Positions 54,342 to 63,689 of a DNA stretch of 64,000 nucleotides are shown one piece after another; the first letter of the stretch is position 1; each line of letters begins with the position of its first letter. Origin of the DNA: Nocardioides psychrotolerans (GTDB taxonomy: Bacteria; Actinomycetota; Actinomycetes; Propionibacteriales; Nocardioidaceae); the NCBI RefSeq assembly GCF_900113685.1, contig NZ_FOQG01000002.1, positions 124,001 through 188,000 on the forward strand. The letters are read 5' to 3'. The notes under the pieces are model-generated. The model did no database searches, had not been told where the DNA came from, and worked only from the letters and a program-made list of their open reading frames with translations. Position numbers and translations under genes: made by a program.

Positions 54342-55415
54342 ATGCAGATCAGCACGACCCTCTCCAGCGACCTGACCAGCGACGAGCGGCTGGCGGAGAT
54401 CCTCGCCAACCCTGGATTCGGCCTCCACTTCACCGACCACATGTTCCTGGTCGAATGGACGCCGGAGACCGGCTGGGCCAACGCGCGCATCGAGCCCTAC
54501 GGCCCGCTGAGCCTCGACCCGGCGACCGCCGTCCTGCACTACGCGCAGGAGATTTTCGAGGGCATGAAGGCCTACGAGCACGCCGACGGCTCGGTGTGGT
54601 CCTTCCGCCCCGAGGAGAACGCCGCGCGCATGGTGCGCTCCAGCCAACGCCTCGCGCTGCCCGAGCTGCCCGTCGACGACTTCGTCCAGGCCGTCGACGC
54701 GCTCGTCGAGGTCGACCGGCGCTGGGTGCCGGACGCGACGGGCGAGAAGAGCCTCTACCTGCGCCCCTTCATGATCGCGACCGAGAAGTTCCTCGGCGTG
54801 CGTCCCTCGCAGCACGTCACCTTCCTGGTGATCGCCAGCCCCGCCGGGTCCTACTTCAAGGGCGGCATCAAGCCGGTCTCCCTGTGGCTCACCGAGAACT
54901 ACACCCGCGCCGGTCGCGGCGGCATGGGCGCAGCCAAGACCGGTGGCAACTACGCCAGCTCGCTGGTCGCCCAGCAGCAGGCGACCTCCCAGGGCTGTGA
55001 CCAGGTCGTCTTCCTGGACGGCCAGGAAGGGACCTACGTCGAGGAGCTCGGCGGGATGAACATGTACTTCGTGTTCGACGACGGCACCATCGTCACCCCC
55101 CAGACCGGCACCATCCTCGAGGGCATCACCCGCGCGAGCGTCATCGAGCTGGCCGGCAAGCTCGGCCACCACGTCGTCGAGCGCAGGATCTCCATCGACG
55201 AGTGGCGCGACGGCGTGACCAGTGGCCGCATCACCGAGATCTTCGCCTGCGGCACGGCCGCGGTCATCACGCCCGTCGGCTCGCTGAAGTGGGACGGCGG
55301 CGAGGTTCCGGCCCCTGCCTCCACCGTGCTCACGATGCAGGTGCGTCAGGCGTTGGTCGACGTGCAGTTCGGCCGGGCCGAGGACACGTTCGGCTGGATG
55401 CACCGCATCTGCTGA
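54342..55415 (+). CDS. ilvE: Branched-chain amino acid aminotransferase
   Basis: A 357-residue fold-type IV PLP enzyme performing the last step of Leu, Ile and Val synthesis. The PLP lysine is residue ~199 in GAAKTGGNYASSL; other landmarks are YAQEIFEGMKAY, LYLRPFMIATE, EELGGMNMYFVF and FACGTAAVITPV. The ATG at 54342 is chosen over an upstream in-frame start because it directly follows the promoter shared with leuB. Confidence 0.97.
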   Translation: MQISTTLSSDLTSDERLAEILANPGFGLHFTDHMFLVEWTPETGWANARIEPYGPLSLDPATAVLHYAQEIFEGMKAYEHADGSVWSFRPEENAARMVRSSQRLALPELPVDDFVQAVDALVEVDRRWVPDATGEKSLYLRPFMIATEKFLGVRPSQHVTFLVIASPAGSYFKGGIKPVSLWLTENYTRAGRGGMGAAKTGGNYASSLVAQQQATSQGCDQVVFLDGQEGTYVEELGGMNMYFVFDDGTIVTPQTGTILEGITRASVIELAGKLGHHVVERRISIDEWRDGVTSGRITEIFACGTAAVITPVGSLKWDGGEVPAPASTVLTMQVRQALVDVQFGRAEDTFGWMHRIC

Positions 55416-55426
55416 GGCTCCGGCGT

Positions 55427-55489
55427 CGTCGAGTGACACGGAGAGCATGTCAGGAACGCCCCTGAGCATGCTCCTTGCGTCACTCGACG
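55427..55489. terminator. Long inverted repeat after ilvE
   Basis: CGTCGAGTGAC (55427-55437) and GTCACTCGACG (55479-55489) are perfect complements; inside them GGAGAGCATG-CAGG and CCTG-GCATGCTCC also pair, giving a stem of about 25 bp. It probably ends ilvE transcription; the flanking genes point the same way. It could equally be a dispersed element with only one copy here. Confidence 0.55.
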
Positions 55490-55502
55490 GACCGGCCGGG
55501 AC

Positions 55503-56570
55503 ATGCCACCCACAAGATCAAGCACTGTTGATAGGTCAACCCCCCGGCGCGCCCGCCTGGCCCTGGCCCTCGGCGCAGCCCTGCTCGCCGTGCCGCTCGC
55601 CGCCTGCGGCGCCGACCCCGAGGCCGAGCCCGACGGGAGCGCCGGCGGCGGCGAGACCGCCTCCGAGGCCTTCGAGGCGGTCACGATCGAGCATGCCTTC
55701 GGCAGCACCGAGATCGACGAGGAGCCGCTGCGGGTCGTGACGTGGGGCTGGGGGAGCAGCGACGCCGCGATCGCGCTCGGCGTCGTGCCGGTCGCGATCC
55801 CGAAGAACTCCTACGGCGCCGACGAGGAGGGCTACATGCCCTGGCAGCAGGAGGCGATCGACGCCTCCGGTGCCGAGGAGCCCACGCTGCTGACCGAGGC
55901 GGCCGAGCCGCCGCTGGAGGAGATCATCGCGGCCGAGCCCGACCTGATCCTCGCCAACTACTCGGGGATCACCGAGGCCGACTACGAGAAGCTCTCGCAG
56001 ATCGCCGACACCGTCGCCTACCCCGACGAGCCCTGGTCGACGCCGTGGCGCGAGGTCATCACGACCGTCGGCGACGCGCTGGGCAAGGCCGACGAGGCCG
56101 CGCAGCTGCTCGAGGACGTCGACGCCGAGGTGGCTGCGGCCGCCGCGGCGCACCCGGAGTTCGAGGGCAGGACCATCGCGGCCGTCGCGATCGACCCGAA
56201 CGCGTTCTACGTCTACACCCCCGCCGACCCGCGCGTGCAGTTCCTCGAGGACCTCGGCTTCACCGTCGCCGACTCCGTCGACGAGCTCGACACGGGGGAG
56301 TCGACGTTCTACTACACGCTGTCCACCGAGGAGGTCGACAAGCTGACCTCCGACGTCCTGCTCTCCTACGTCGCCGACCAGACCGTACGCGACGACATCG
56401 CGGCCGACCCCGCGCTGCAGGCCATGCAGCAGGTCCAGGACGGAACCGTCGCCTCGGTCGTCGGGGAGTCCTACATCTCCTCGGTCTCACCTCCGACCGC
56501 ACTGTCCCTGACCTGGGGCCTCGAGACCTTCGTGGAGTCGCTCGTCCCGGCCGTCGAGGCGGCGGGCTGA
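55503..56570 (+). CDS. Siderophore-binding lipoprotein (FecB/FepB type)
   Basis: A 355-residue lipoprotein (lipobox LAACG near residue 35) of the class III periplasmic-binding fold: IEHAFGSTEIDEEPLRVVTWGWGSSDAAIALGVVPVAI, then EEIIAAEPDLILANYSGITEADYEKLSQI and LTWGLETFVESLVPAV. It should deliver a ferric siderophore to an ABC importer encoded elsewhere. I see no clear iron box upstream, unlike at efeU. The start is the only reasonable ATG before the signal sequence. Confidence 0.9.
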   Translation: MPPTRSSTVDRSTPRRARLALALGAALLAVPLAACGADPEAEPDGSAGGGETASEAFEAVTIEHAFGSTEIDEEPLRVVTWGWGSSDAAIALGVVPVAIPKNSYGADEEGYMPWQQEAIDASGAEEPTLLTEAAEPPLEEIIAAEPDLILANYSGITEADYEKLSQIADTVAYPDEPWSTPWREVITTVGDALGKADEAAQLLEDVDAEVAAAAAAHPEFEGRTIAAVAIDPNAFYVYTPADPRVQFLEDLGFTVADSVDELDTGESTFYYTLSTEEVDKLTSDVLLSYVADQTVRDDIAADPALQAMQQVQDGTVASVVGESYISSVSPPTALSLTWGLETFVESLVPAVEAAG

Positions 56571-56593
56571 GGCTCCTGCGGGACGCGGGCGCT

Positions 56594-56636
56594 CGTCTCC
56601 CGGCCAACCGTGCGAGGCACGCGGGACCGGGAGACG
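56594..56636 (+). terminator. Hairpin after the siderophore-binding gene
   Basis: CGTCTCCCGG (56594-56603) is perfectly complementary to CCGGGAGACG (56627-56636), 24 bases after the stop codon. Confidence 0.5.
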
Positions 56637-56669
56637 GACGGCGGCGCCCGGCGCAGGTAGATTTCGGGT

Positions 56670-58376
56670 GTGCCCGAGCTGCCGGTGTCCCCTGTCGTGC
56701 GACGGGTGGGTGACTACACGCTGCTCTCCAAGATCGGGGAGGGCGGCATGGGGGTCGTCCACCTGGCCCGCCGCGAGGGCGGCCAGCGGGTGGCGCTCAA
56801 GGTGCTCCGGCCCCACATCGTCGGTGACGACGAGGGTCGCGCCCGGTTCGCGCGCGAGATCAGCTCGCTGCAGCGGATCCGCTCGCGCTGGGTCGCCGAG
56901 ATCGTCGACGCCGACCCGTGGGCGGAGGTGCCCTACGTCGCGACCCGCTACGTGCCCGGTCTCTCGCTCCACGACCATGTCATCGAGGAGGGCGCCATCG
57001 AGGGACGCAACCTGACCTGGTTCGCCGGATGCCTGGCCGAGGGCCTGGCATCGGTCCACGAGGTCGGCGTCCTGCACCGCGACGTCAAGCCCTCCAACGT
57101 GCTGATGGAGGGCCGAACCCCGATCCTCATCGACTTCGGCCTGGCCCGGGTCGCCGACGACCCCAAGCTCACCCACACCGGGTGGCTGCTCGGGACGCCT
57201 GGCTACCTCGCGCCCGAGATCCTCTGCGGCGACGACGCCACCGCAGCCTCCGACATCCACTCCTGGGCGGCCACCGTCGCCTACGCCGGCACCGGCAACC
57301 CGCCCTTCGGTCGCGGTCCGAGCATGGCGGTCATGGATCGCGTACGCCGTGGCGAGCACGACCTCTCCGGCCTGCCCTACGACCTGCGCCAGCTCGTCGA
57401 GGCGGCGCTGGACCCCCAGCCGTCCCAGCGCCCCGACCTCGAGTCGATCCTGGCCTGGCTGCGCCCTCAGACCACCCAGCCGCACCCCGTCGTGCCGCCG
57501 GTGCCAACCGGCCCCGAGGACATCTTCACGATCCCGCTCGCCCTGGCCGGTGCGCAGGCTGCCGAGGCTGCGACCGACCGGTTCACCGAGCCGCCCACCC
57601 AGCGGCTGCCCGAGGACCCGCCGACCCGTCCCTACACCGAGGTGGCGCGCGCCGAGCCGCCGCGGCCGGTCGTGGCGCCACCCGCGCCGGTCCTGAACCC
57701 CGGCCCAGCTTCCGGCCCATTCCCGGCCCCGGGCCAGCAGTGGGAGCAGGACTGGGACGAGCGGGTCGCGGCCCCGCCGCCGACCCCGCTGGTCGAGCGG
57801 CTGCGTCGCGGGACGCTCCTGCTCGGCGCCGCGGCGACCCTCGGTGCTGCTCTGACCGCCGCGCCGTGGGTGGCGTGCTCGGTGATCTTCGTGGCGGTGT
57901 GGCTGCTGCGCAGCGGTTCGCTGGCTGCGAGCGCGGCCGGCGGCCGGCGCCTGCGCCGCGGTCGCAAGTGGTACGACGGCGCCCAGTTCCTGCTCGGCGC
58001 CCCGTGGGACCTCGTCCGCTCCATCCCCGGCACCCTGATACTGCTGCTGTGGAGCGCCGGGCTCGGTGTCGCGGGGGCCCTGGTCTGCTACGCGGTGGCT
58101 GCCAGCGTCTCGACCACGTTGTTCGTCAGCGGCCTGGTCTTCGCGGTCTCGCTGTGGTGGGGGCCCGGGGGCACCCGCGTGCGCGGCCCGGTCTCGCGGG
58201 TCGTCGTGCCGATCTCGCGCAACATCGGTCCGTGGCTCGTCGCCGTCGTGGCCGTCGTCGCGCTCGGTGCGCTGCTGGCGCTGAGGGTGTCCGGCAGTGG
58301 CGTCAGCTGGGCGCCCGACGACCAGCGTCCCTTCGCCGGCTTCACCCCGCCGACCTCGGGCATCACCGGGCGCTGA
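56670..58376 (+). CDS. Membrane Ser/Thr protein kinase (PknB-like catalytic domain)
   Basis: A 568-residue kinase. The catalytic domain (~12-265) has the P-loop KIGEGGMGVVHLA, Lys in VALKVL, catalytic loop LHRDVKPSNVLM, DFG in ILIDFGLARV, and GTPGYLAPEIL. A Pro-rich linker (~265-370) is followed by four or so hydrophobic segments (~385-545) rather than the single helix and PASTA domains of PknB. The GTG is preceded by TAGATT with a 6-nt gap (leaderless). It pairs with the terD gene 44 bases downstream. Confidence 0.92.
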   Translation: MPELPVSPVVRRVGDYTLLSKIGEGGMGVVHLARREGGQRVALKVLRPHIVGDDEGRARFAREISSLQRIRSRWVAEIVDADPWAEVPYVATRYVPGLSLHDHVIEEGAIEGRNLTWFAGCLAEGLASVHEVGVLHRDVKPSNVLMEGRTPILIDFGLARVADDPKLTHTGWLLGTPGYLAPEILCGDDATAASDIHSWAATVAYAGTGNPPFGRGPSMAVMDRVRRGEHDLSGLPYDLRQLVEAALDPQPSQRPDLESILAWLRPQTTQPHPVVPPVPTGPEDIFTIPLALAGAQAAEAATDRFTEPPTQRLPEDPPTRPYTEVARAEPPRPVVAPPAPVLNPGPASGPFPAPGQQWEQDWDERVAAPPPTPLVERLRRGTLLLGAAATLGAALTAAPWVACSVIFVAVWLLRSGSLAASAAGGRRLRRGRKWYDGAQFLLGAPWDLVRSIPGTLILLLWSAGLGVAGALVCYAVAASVSTTLFVSGLVFAVSLWWGPGGTRVRGPVSRVVVPISRNIGPWLVAVVAVVALGALLALRVSGSGVSWAPDDQRPFAGFTPPTSGITGR

Positions 58377-58420
58377 GCGCCTCTGTACCGTCGGGAGCAC
58401 CACTGAGCGGGAGGACCGAC

Positions 58421-58987
58421 GTGATCGAGCTGAGCGAGGGCCAGGAGCTGGCCCTGACGACCGAGGACGGGCGGCCGCGCACCCTGCTGCGGCTGGGCCT
58501 GGGGTGGGACAAGGTGCCGTCGGCCGGTGCGATGGGCACCGGGGCGCCCGACATCGACCTGGACGCCTCGGCGGTCCAGTTCATGGGCGAGCAGCTCTTC
58601 GACCTGGCGTTCTACAACAACCTCCAGACCCGCGACGGCTCGACGACGCACCTGGGGGACAACAAGACCGGCAGTGGCGACGGTGACGACGAGACCATGA
58701 CCGTCGACCTGGCGAAGGTCTACGCCAAGGTCGACACGATCGTCTTCCTGGTCAGCAGCTATCAGGGTCACAGCCTGACCTGGGTCGACCGTGCCTACGT
58801 GCGACTGCTGGACACCGACGAGGTCGAGATCGCTCGTTTCCGGATCACCGCGGGCGTCGACGAGACCGGGCTGGTCATGGCCTCGCTGGTGCGCTCGGGT
58901 GATCACTGGGTGCTCCGCGCGATCGGCGACGGCATCGCCGTCCGGAAGCCGACCGACTCACTCGCCGCGCTGACGCCCTACCTCTGA
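58421..58987 (+). CDS. terD: TerD-family protein
   Basis: A 188-residue TerD-domain protein. Landmarks are the N-terminal IELSEGQELALT, LRLGLGWDKVPSAG, DIDLDASAVQF (Ca-binding acidic loop) and GDDETMTVDLAKV. TerD proteins bind calcium and belong to tellurite/phage/stress-response Ter systems. The GTG is 44 bases after the kinase gene, which suggests a signalling pair. The 3' end overlaps the convergent mannosidase gene by 10 bases. Confidence 0.92.
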   Translation: MIELSEGQELALTTEDGRPRTLLRLGLGWDKVPSAGAMGTGAPDIDLDASAVQFMGEQLFDLAFYNNLQTRDGSTTHLGDNKTGSGDGDDETMTVDLAKVYAKVDTIVFLVSSYQGHSLTWVDRAYVRLLDTDEVEIARFRITAGVDETGLVMASLVRSGDHWVLRAIGDGIAVRKPTDSLAALTPYL

Positions 58988-61257
58988 GCCGGGCCGTCCC
59001 ACGACGGCGGCGCGTCGGCCAGTGCCGTGCCCCAGGCCTGGGCGGGCTCGTCCGTGGTGAGGATCCGGACGACACCGGGCCGGGAGCCGGGGCCGAGCGA
59101 GAGCCACGACGCCGACGTAGGCACCCCGTCGACCGACAGCCCTGCGACGTGGCGCCCGGTGCCGACCCTCTCGATGACCGTGACAGATCCGGATGACGGC
59201 CGCACGGTCACGGTCTCGAAGGCCGGCGGCGTGATGCCTACGGCGGGCGTGCCGGGCGTGAGGGGATAGAGACCGAGCGAGGCCCAGACGAACCACGCCG
59301 ACAGCGACCCGAGGTCGTCGTTGCCGGGCAGCCCGCCCGGGCCGAGGGACCAGAGGTCTCGCCGGGCGCGGGCGACCACGTCGGCCGTGCGGGCCGGCTC
59401 GCCGAGCCAGAGGTAGGCCCAGGGCGTGAGGAACGACGGCTGGTTGCCGAGCCAGGCATGGGGGCTTCCCGCGCCGGCGTTCAGGAACGTGTGGACCTCG
59501 TCGAGCCGGTCGACCACCGTGTCGCGCGGACCCAGCGAGGAGAGCAGCCCGGCCACGTCCTGGGGCACCGCGCCGAAGGTGTACTGCGTCGCGTTGCCCT
59601 CCTGGAAGCCGTTGCAGCAGCCGCCCGTGTCGATGTCCGGCGCCGGGAAGGCACCCGCGGCGTCGCGGGGCAGCAGCAGGCGGCGGTCCGGGTCGAGGAG
59701 TGTGCGCCACGACCGGCTGCGTGCGGCGAAGCGCTCCGCCACGTCGTCGCGACCAGCCGCCAGCGCCAGCCGGGACACGGCGAAGTCGTCCACGGCGTAC
59801 TCGAGCGTCGTCGATGCCCCGTGCGGCTGTGGCCAGCCCCGCTCCGGCACGGTGTTGGGCACGTAGCCCAGGCGCAGGTAGTCCGCCAGCCCCGGCCGCG
59901 GCCGAAACCAGCCCTGGCCGGGGGCCCCGTCGGTCTGCTCGCCCTGGCGCACCAGTCGGGTGACGAGCGGGTCGAGCGCGAAGTCACGGCCTCCGAAAGC
60001 GTGCGCGGCAGCGATGAGCGGGGCGGCAGAGTCGCCGTTCATCACTCCCGTGTAGGACGCCACGAGGGGCCAGCGCGGCAGCCAGCCGCCCTGGGTGGCC
60101 ATGCGCGCCAGCGAGCGGACGACCGCCGAGGCGACGTCGGGCCGCAACCACGCGAGCAGCGGCACCTGGGTGCGGTAGGCGTCCCAGCCGGCGATCGCGC
60201 TGTAGTGGCGCTCCCCGGGCGCCAGCCGCCGCGTCGTGCCGTCGAACCCGGGATAGCGGCCGTCGGCATCGCTGACCAGCGTCGGGTGCAGGAGTGCGTG
60301 GTAGAGCGCGGTGTCGAGAAGTGCTCGGTCCTGCGCAGTGCCGCCCGTGACCTGCACGCGTCCCAGCTCGCGGGCCCAGGCGGCCGCGGCGGTCGTCCGC
60401 AGGTCGGGGTATGACCAGCCGGGACGCTCGACCTCAAGGTTGCGCCGTGCGCCGGCGACGTCGACGAACGAGACCGCGACCTGCACCCTGCTGGTCCCAC
60501 CGTCGCGGTCCAGCGTCACCCAGCCTCCGGGTCGTGCGCCGCCCCAGGTGCCGTGGGCGAGCATCGGCCGGGCCAGCCGCAGCACCACGTGCACGCGGTA
60601 GTGCCCCGGAGACCCGCAGAAGCCGCCGCTCGTGGTTGACACGGCGATCTCCCGACGGCTCGGGAAGCTCACCTGGGTTCTGCGGGAGCCGGCCAGGCTG
60701 TCGCCGCCCTTGACCAGCAGTCGCGCCGTCCGTCCTCGGGGGAAGGTGAGCACGGCGAGGCCCGTGCGCTCGCCGGCGGCGAGGGCGACGTCGACGCCAG
60801 AGGCGAGTCGCGTGCGGTACCACCCCGGCCCGGCGTCCTCGTCGTCGTGGTCGAGCCCGGCCGTCGTGGCGGCCGGGTCGACGGGCAGCCGCCCCACGAC
60901 CGGCAGGAACGGGACGTCGCCCATCGCAGGGCAGCCGGCCCCGGACAGGTGGGTGGCCGAGAAGCCGCGCACCCGGTCGTCCTGCCAGCCGTAGCCCGAG
61001 GCGGTCGCCGACGGACGCCCCTCGCGTGAGGTGGTCGTGTCGGGGCCGAGGTGGAGCAGGCCGAAGGGGCGCGCGGCGGCCGGCGTCGTGTTGCCGCTGT
61101 GCCAGGGCACCGATCCGCCCGTGCCCGTGAAGACGTCGACGTCGCGGCCGCCCGGGTCTGCGCGCGCTGCGGCGGCGAGCGGTGCCACGCCGCAGGCGAG
61201 CGCCAGCGCCAGCGCCACGGCGTACGCCGCGCAGCGGGTTCGTCCCCGGAGCGTCAC
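58978..61257 (-). CDS. Secreted GH92-family alpha-mannosidase
   Basis: A 759-residue exported protein. The GTG at 61257 begins a signal peptide (RGRTRCAAYAVALALALAC...AAAARA) and is preceded by TACGGT with a 6-nt gap. The GH92 fold is marked by VDVFTGTGGSVPWHSGNTTP, IAGWDAYRTQVPLLA, GGCCNGFQEGNATQYTF and NDDLGSLSAWFVWASLGLYP, including the conserved catalytic Glu/Asp region. It probably trims alpha-mannosides outside the cell with calcium. Isolated, with no other glycan genes nearby. Confidence 0.93.
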   Translation of the reverse strand: MTLRGRTRCAAYAVALALALACGVAPLAAAARADPGGRDVDVFTGTGGSVPWHSGNTTPAAARPFGLLHLGPDTTTSREGRPSATASGYGWQDDRVRGFSATHLSGAGCPAMGDVPFLPVVGRLPVDPAATTAGLDHDDEDAGPGWYRTRLASGVDVALAAGERTGLAVLTFPRGRTARLLVKGGDSLAGSRRTQVSFPSRREIAVSTTSGGFCGSPGHYRVHVVLRLARPMLAHGTWGGARPGGWVTLDRDGGTSRVQVAVSFVDVAGARRNLEVERPGWSYPDLRTTAAAAWARELGRVQVTGGTAQDRALLDTALYHALLHPTLVSDADGRYPGFDGTTRRLAPGERHYSAIAGWDAYRTQVPLLAWLRPDVASAVVRSLARMATQGGWLPRWPLVASYTGVMNGDSAAPLIAAAHAFGGRDFALDPLVTRLVRQGEQTDGAPGQGWFRPRPGLADYLRLGYVPNTVPERGWPQPHGASTTLEYAVDDFAVSRLALAAGRDDVAERFAARSRSWRTLLDPDRRLLLPRDAAGAFPAPDIDTGGCCNGFQEGNATQYTFGAVPQDVAGLLSSLGPRDTVVDRLDEVHTFLNAGAGSPHAWLGNQPSFLTPWAYLWLGEPARTADVVARARRDLWSLGPGGLPGNDDLGSLSAWFVWASLGLYPLTPGTPAVGITPPAFETVTVRPSSGSVTVIERVGTGRHVAGLSVDGVPTSASWLSLGPGSRPGVVRILTTDEPAQAWGTALADAPPSWDGPAQR

Positions 61258-61333
61258 GCGACGACCGTACGCCGACGCGGGGCCCCACACCGCCCGGATC
61301 GCGAGATCCCTGTCCACCTGCCGGTCGCCGTGG

Positions 61334-61339
61334 CACGAT
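61334..61339 (+). promoter_or_regulatory. -10 element of the cimA leader transcript
   Basis: CACGAT with a 6-nt gap to the leader-peptide ATG at 61346. Confidence 0.4.
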
Positions 61340-61345
61340 GGGCCC

Positions 61346-61375
61346 ATGCAGCACCACAGCATCATCATTCGCTAG
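61346..61375 (+). CDS. cimA leader peptide with Ile-Ile-Ile (9 aa)
   Basis: ATG CAG CAC CAC AGC ATC ATC ATT CGC TAG encodes MQHHSIIIR. Three consecutive Ile codons are directly followed by an antiterminator-like stem (GCGCATCG 61375-61382 with CGATGCGC 61392-61399) and then a U-run terminator before cimA. This is the standard attenuator design, tuned to isoleucine, the end product of the citramalate route. Confidence 0.85.
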   Translation: MQHHSIIIR

Positions 61376-61401
61376 CGCATCGAGCCCCGCCCGATGCGCC
61401 A

Positions 61402-61427
61402 CCTCTCGCACTCCGAGAGGTTTTTTT
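61402..61427 (+). terminator. Attenuator terminator upstream of cimA
   Basis: CCTCTCG (61402-61408) pairs with CGAGAGG (61414-61420), followed by seven T residues. It ends 45 bases before the cimA start. Confidence 0.88.
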
Positions 61428-61471
61428 GTGCCCCGATGTCCCCCCGATGTCCCCAGAACGAGAGATCACCG

Positions 61472-63064
61472 ATGGACCTGCACGGCGACTTCCACGTCTA
61501 CGACACGACCCTGCGCGACGGCGCGCAGCAGGAGGGGCTCAACCTCTCCGTCGCCGACAAGCTGTCGATCGCGCGACAGCTCGACGGGTTGGGTGTGGGC
61601 TACATCGAGGGCGGCTGGCCGGGGGCCAACCCCAAGGACACCGAGTTCTTCCGGCGGGCGAGCCAGGAGCTGGACCTGCGTCACGCCAAGCTCGCGGCGT
61701 TCGGGGCGACCCGCAAGGCCGGTGTGCGCGCTGCCGACGACCCCCAGGTCGCCGCCCTCCGGGACAGCGGCGCGGGCGTCGTGACCCTGGTCGCGAAGTC
61801 CCACGACCGCCACGTCGAGCTGGCGCTGCGCACCACCCTCGAGGAGAACCTCGAGATGATCCGCGACACCGTCAGCCACCTCAAGGCCGAGGGCCAGCAG
61901 GTCTTCCTCGACGCCGAGCACTTCTTCGACGGCTACCGCGCCAACCGCGACTACGCGCTCGAGGTCCTGCGCACGGCGTACGGCGCCGGCGCCGAGGTGA
62001 TCGCGCTCTGCGACACCAACGGCGGGATGCTGCCGCCGTGGGTCTCCGACGTGGTCCACGACGTCATCACCTCGACCGGCGTGCGCGTCGGCATCCACTG
62101 CCACAACGACACCGGCTGCGCGGTGGCCAACACGCTGGCCGCCGTCGACGCAGGGGCGACCCACGTCCAGGGCTGCATCAACGGATACGGCGAGCGCACC
62201 GGCAATGCCGACCTCGTCACGGTCGTGGCCAACCTGCAGCTCAAGCTCGACCGCCAGGTCCTCCCGGCCGGTCTGCTCGCCGAGTCGACGCGCATCGCCC
62301 ACGCCGTCGCCGAGGTCACCAACTTCCCACCGGCCTCGCGCCAGCCCTACGTCGGCACGTCGGCCTTCGCGCACAAGGCCGGGCTGCACGCGAGCGCGAT
62401 CAAGGTCGACCCCAACCTCTACCAGCACCTGGATCCGGTCGTTGTCGGCAACGACATGCGCCTGCTGATCTCCGACATGGCCGGTCGCGCCTCGATCGAG
62501 CTCAAGGGCAAGGAGCTCGGCTTCGACCTCTCCGGCGACAAGGACCTGGTCGCGCGGGTGACCGGTCGCGTCAAGGAGATGGAGCAGCGCGGCTACACCT
62601 TCGAGGCGGCCGACGCCTCCTTCGAGCTGCTCCTCGTGGAGGAGGTGGAGGGTGCCCGCCCGTCCTACTTCGAGGTCGAGTCCTGGCGGGTCATCACCGA
62701 GACCCTCACCCACGCCCAGGTCGGCGAGGAGGCCGTCTCCGAGGCGACCGTCAAGCTCAAGGCCGCCGACGTGCGCTACGTGGTCACCGGTGAGGGCAAC
62801 GGTCCGGTCAACGCGCTGGACTCCGCGCTGCGCTCCGCGATCGTGCAGGCCTTCCCGGCGGTCGCGAAGTTCGAGCTGATCGACTACAAGGTGCGCATCC
62901 TCGACCAGGGGCACGGCACCGACGCGATCACCCGCGTCCTCATCGAGACCACTGACGGTGCGTCCTCGTGGGTCACCGTCGGTGTGGGCCACAACGTCAT
63001 CGAGGCGTCGTGGGGTGCACTCGTGGACGGGCTGACCTACGGGCTACGGCGCCATCACGGCTGA
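61472..63064 (+). CDS. cimA: (R)-citramalate synthase
   Basis: A 530-residue enzyme of the LeuA/HMGL-like family, citramalate synthase type: [22 protein letters not shown] at the start, [22 protein letters not shown] with the metal His residues, [17 protein letters not shown], and a C-terminal LeuA-dimer regulatory domain (~390-525). It condenses pyruvate with acetyl-CoA to give citramalate, a threonine-independent entry to isoleucine. The Ile-rich leader supports this over isopropylmalate synthase. The 3' end overlaps the TetR gene by 21 bases. Confidence 0.93.
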   Translation: MDLHGDFHVYDTTLRDGAQQEGLNLSVADKLSIARQLDGLGVGYIEGGWPGANPKDTEFFRRASQELDLRHAKLAAFGATRKAGVRAADDPQVAALRDSGAGVVTLVAKSHDRHVELALRTTLEENLEMIRDTVSHLKAEGQQVFLDAEHFFDGYRANRDYALEVLRTAYGAGAEVIALCDTNGGMLPPWVSDVVHDVITSTGVRVGIHCHNDTGCAVANTLAAVDAGATHVQGCINGYGERTGNADLVTVVANLQLKLDRQVLPAGLLAESTRIAHAVAEVTNFPPASRQPYVGTSAFAHKAGLHASAIKVDPNLYQHLDPVVVGNDMRLLISDMAGRASIELKGKELGFDLSGDKDLVARVTGRVKEMEQRGYTFEAADASFELLLVEEVEGARPSYFEVESWRVITETLTHAQVGEEAVSEATVKLKAADVRYVVTGEGNGPVNALDSALRSAIVQAFPAVAKFELIDYKVRILDQGHGTDAITRVLIETTDGASSWVTVGVGHNVIEASWGALVDGLTYGLRRHHG

Positions 63065-63664
63065 GGGCTCGGCCGCGACCACGCGTCGTACGAGCTCGGC
63101 CCAGCCTCGCTGGATCCGGTCGACCGGGATCTGCTCGATGTGCGTCTGCTGATGGAGGATCGCGATCTCGAGCGGCGCGAGCAGCGAGGTGGCGAGGATC
63201 GGGACGTCGCCGCGCACCCCGAGCCGGGTCAGCAGGTAGCGCACGTGCATGGCCGCGAAGGACATGGCGGCGTAGGCCCGGGCGCCGGAGTGGCCGGCAG
63301 CGGTGATCAGGTCGGCGTGCTTGAGGTTGGTCTCGATGCGGGAATGGCCGAAGGCGAGCAGCCGCTCCATCGGTGGTGCGCCCGGCCCGAGCGGCGGCGG
63401 CCCTGAGAGCACGGCGGCCTGCCAGGCGGTCTCAGAGTGGTTGAGCAGCGCGGCCATCAAGCCCTCGCGGCTCTCGAAGCGCCGGTAGACCGTGCCCTTG
63501 CCGACGCCGGCCTTGGCAGCGACCGCGTCCATCGTGACGGCCTCGACGCCGCAGTGGTCCACCAGGTCGGTGGCGGCGCGCAGCAGTGCCTCCCGGTTGC
63601 GGGCGGCGTCGCTCCGCTCGGGCGGAGGGCCGCCCAGCAGGGGCAGCGACCGGGGCTCGCTCAT
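63044..63664 (-). CDS. TetR-family transcriptional regulator
   Basis: A 206-residue regulator. The N-terminal HTH (~20-65) reads AARNREALLRAATDLVDHCGVEAVTMDAVAAKAGVGKGTVYRRFESREGL, which is classic TetR; the C-terminal ligand domain is not assignable. The ATG is preceded by TAGGCT with a 6-nt gap (63671-63676, reverse strand). It is divergent from a flavin reductase gene, its likely target. Confidence 0.92.
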   Translation of the reverse strand: MSEPRSLPLLGGPPPERSDAARNREALLRAATDLVDHCGVEAVTMDAVAAKAGVGKGTVYRRFESREGLMAALLNHSETAWQAAVLSGPPPLGPGAPPMERLLAFGHSRIETNLKHADLITAAGHSGARAYAAMSFAAMHVRYLLTRLGVRGDVPILATSLLAPLEIAILHQQTHIEQIPVDRIQRGWAELVRRVVAAEPSAVMAP

Positions 63665-63689
63665 GGCGGAAGCCTAGGGCGCCAGGAAA

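Noticed and set aside
61258..61368. Longer start for the GH92 protein overlapping the cimA leader
   Set aside because: The extension puts ~37 residues before a good signal peptide and overlaps the antisense attenuator region; the GTG at 61257 has its own -10 box.
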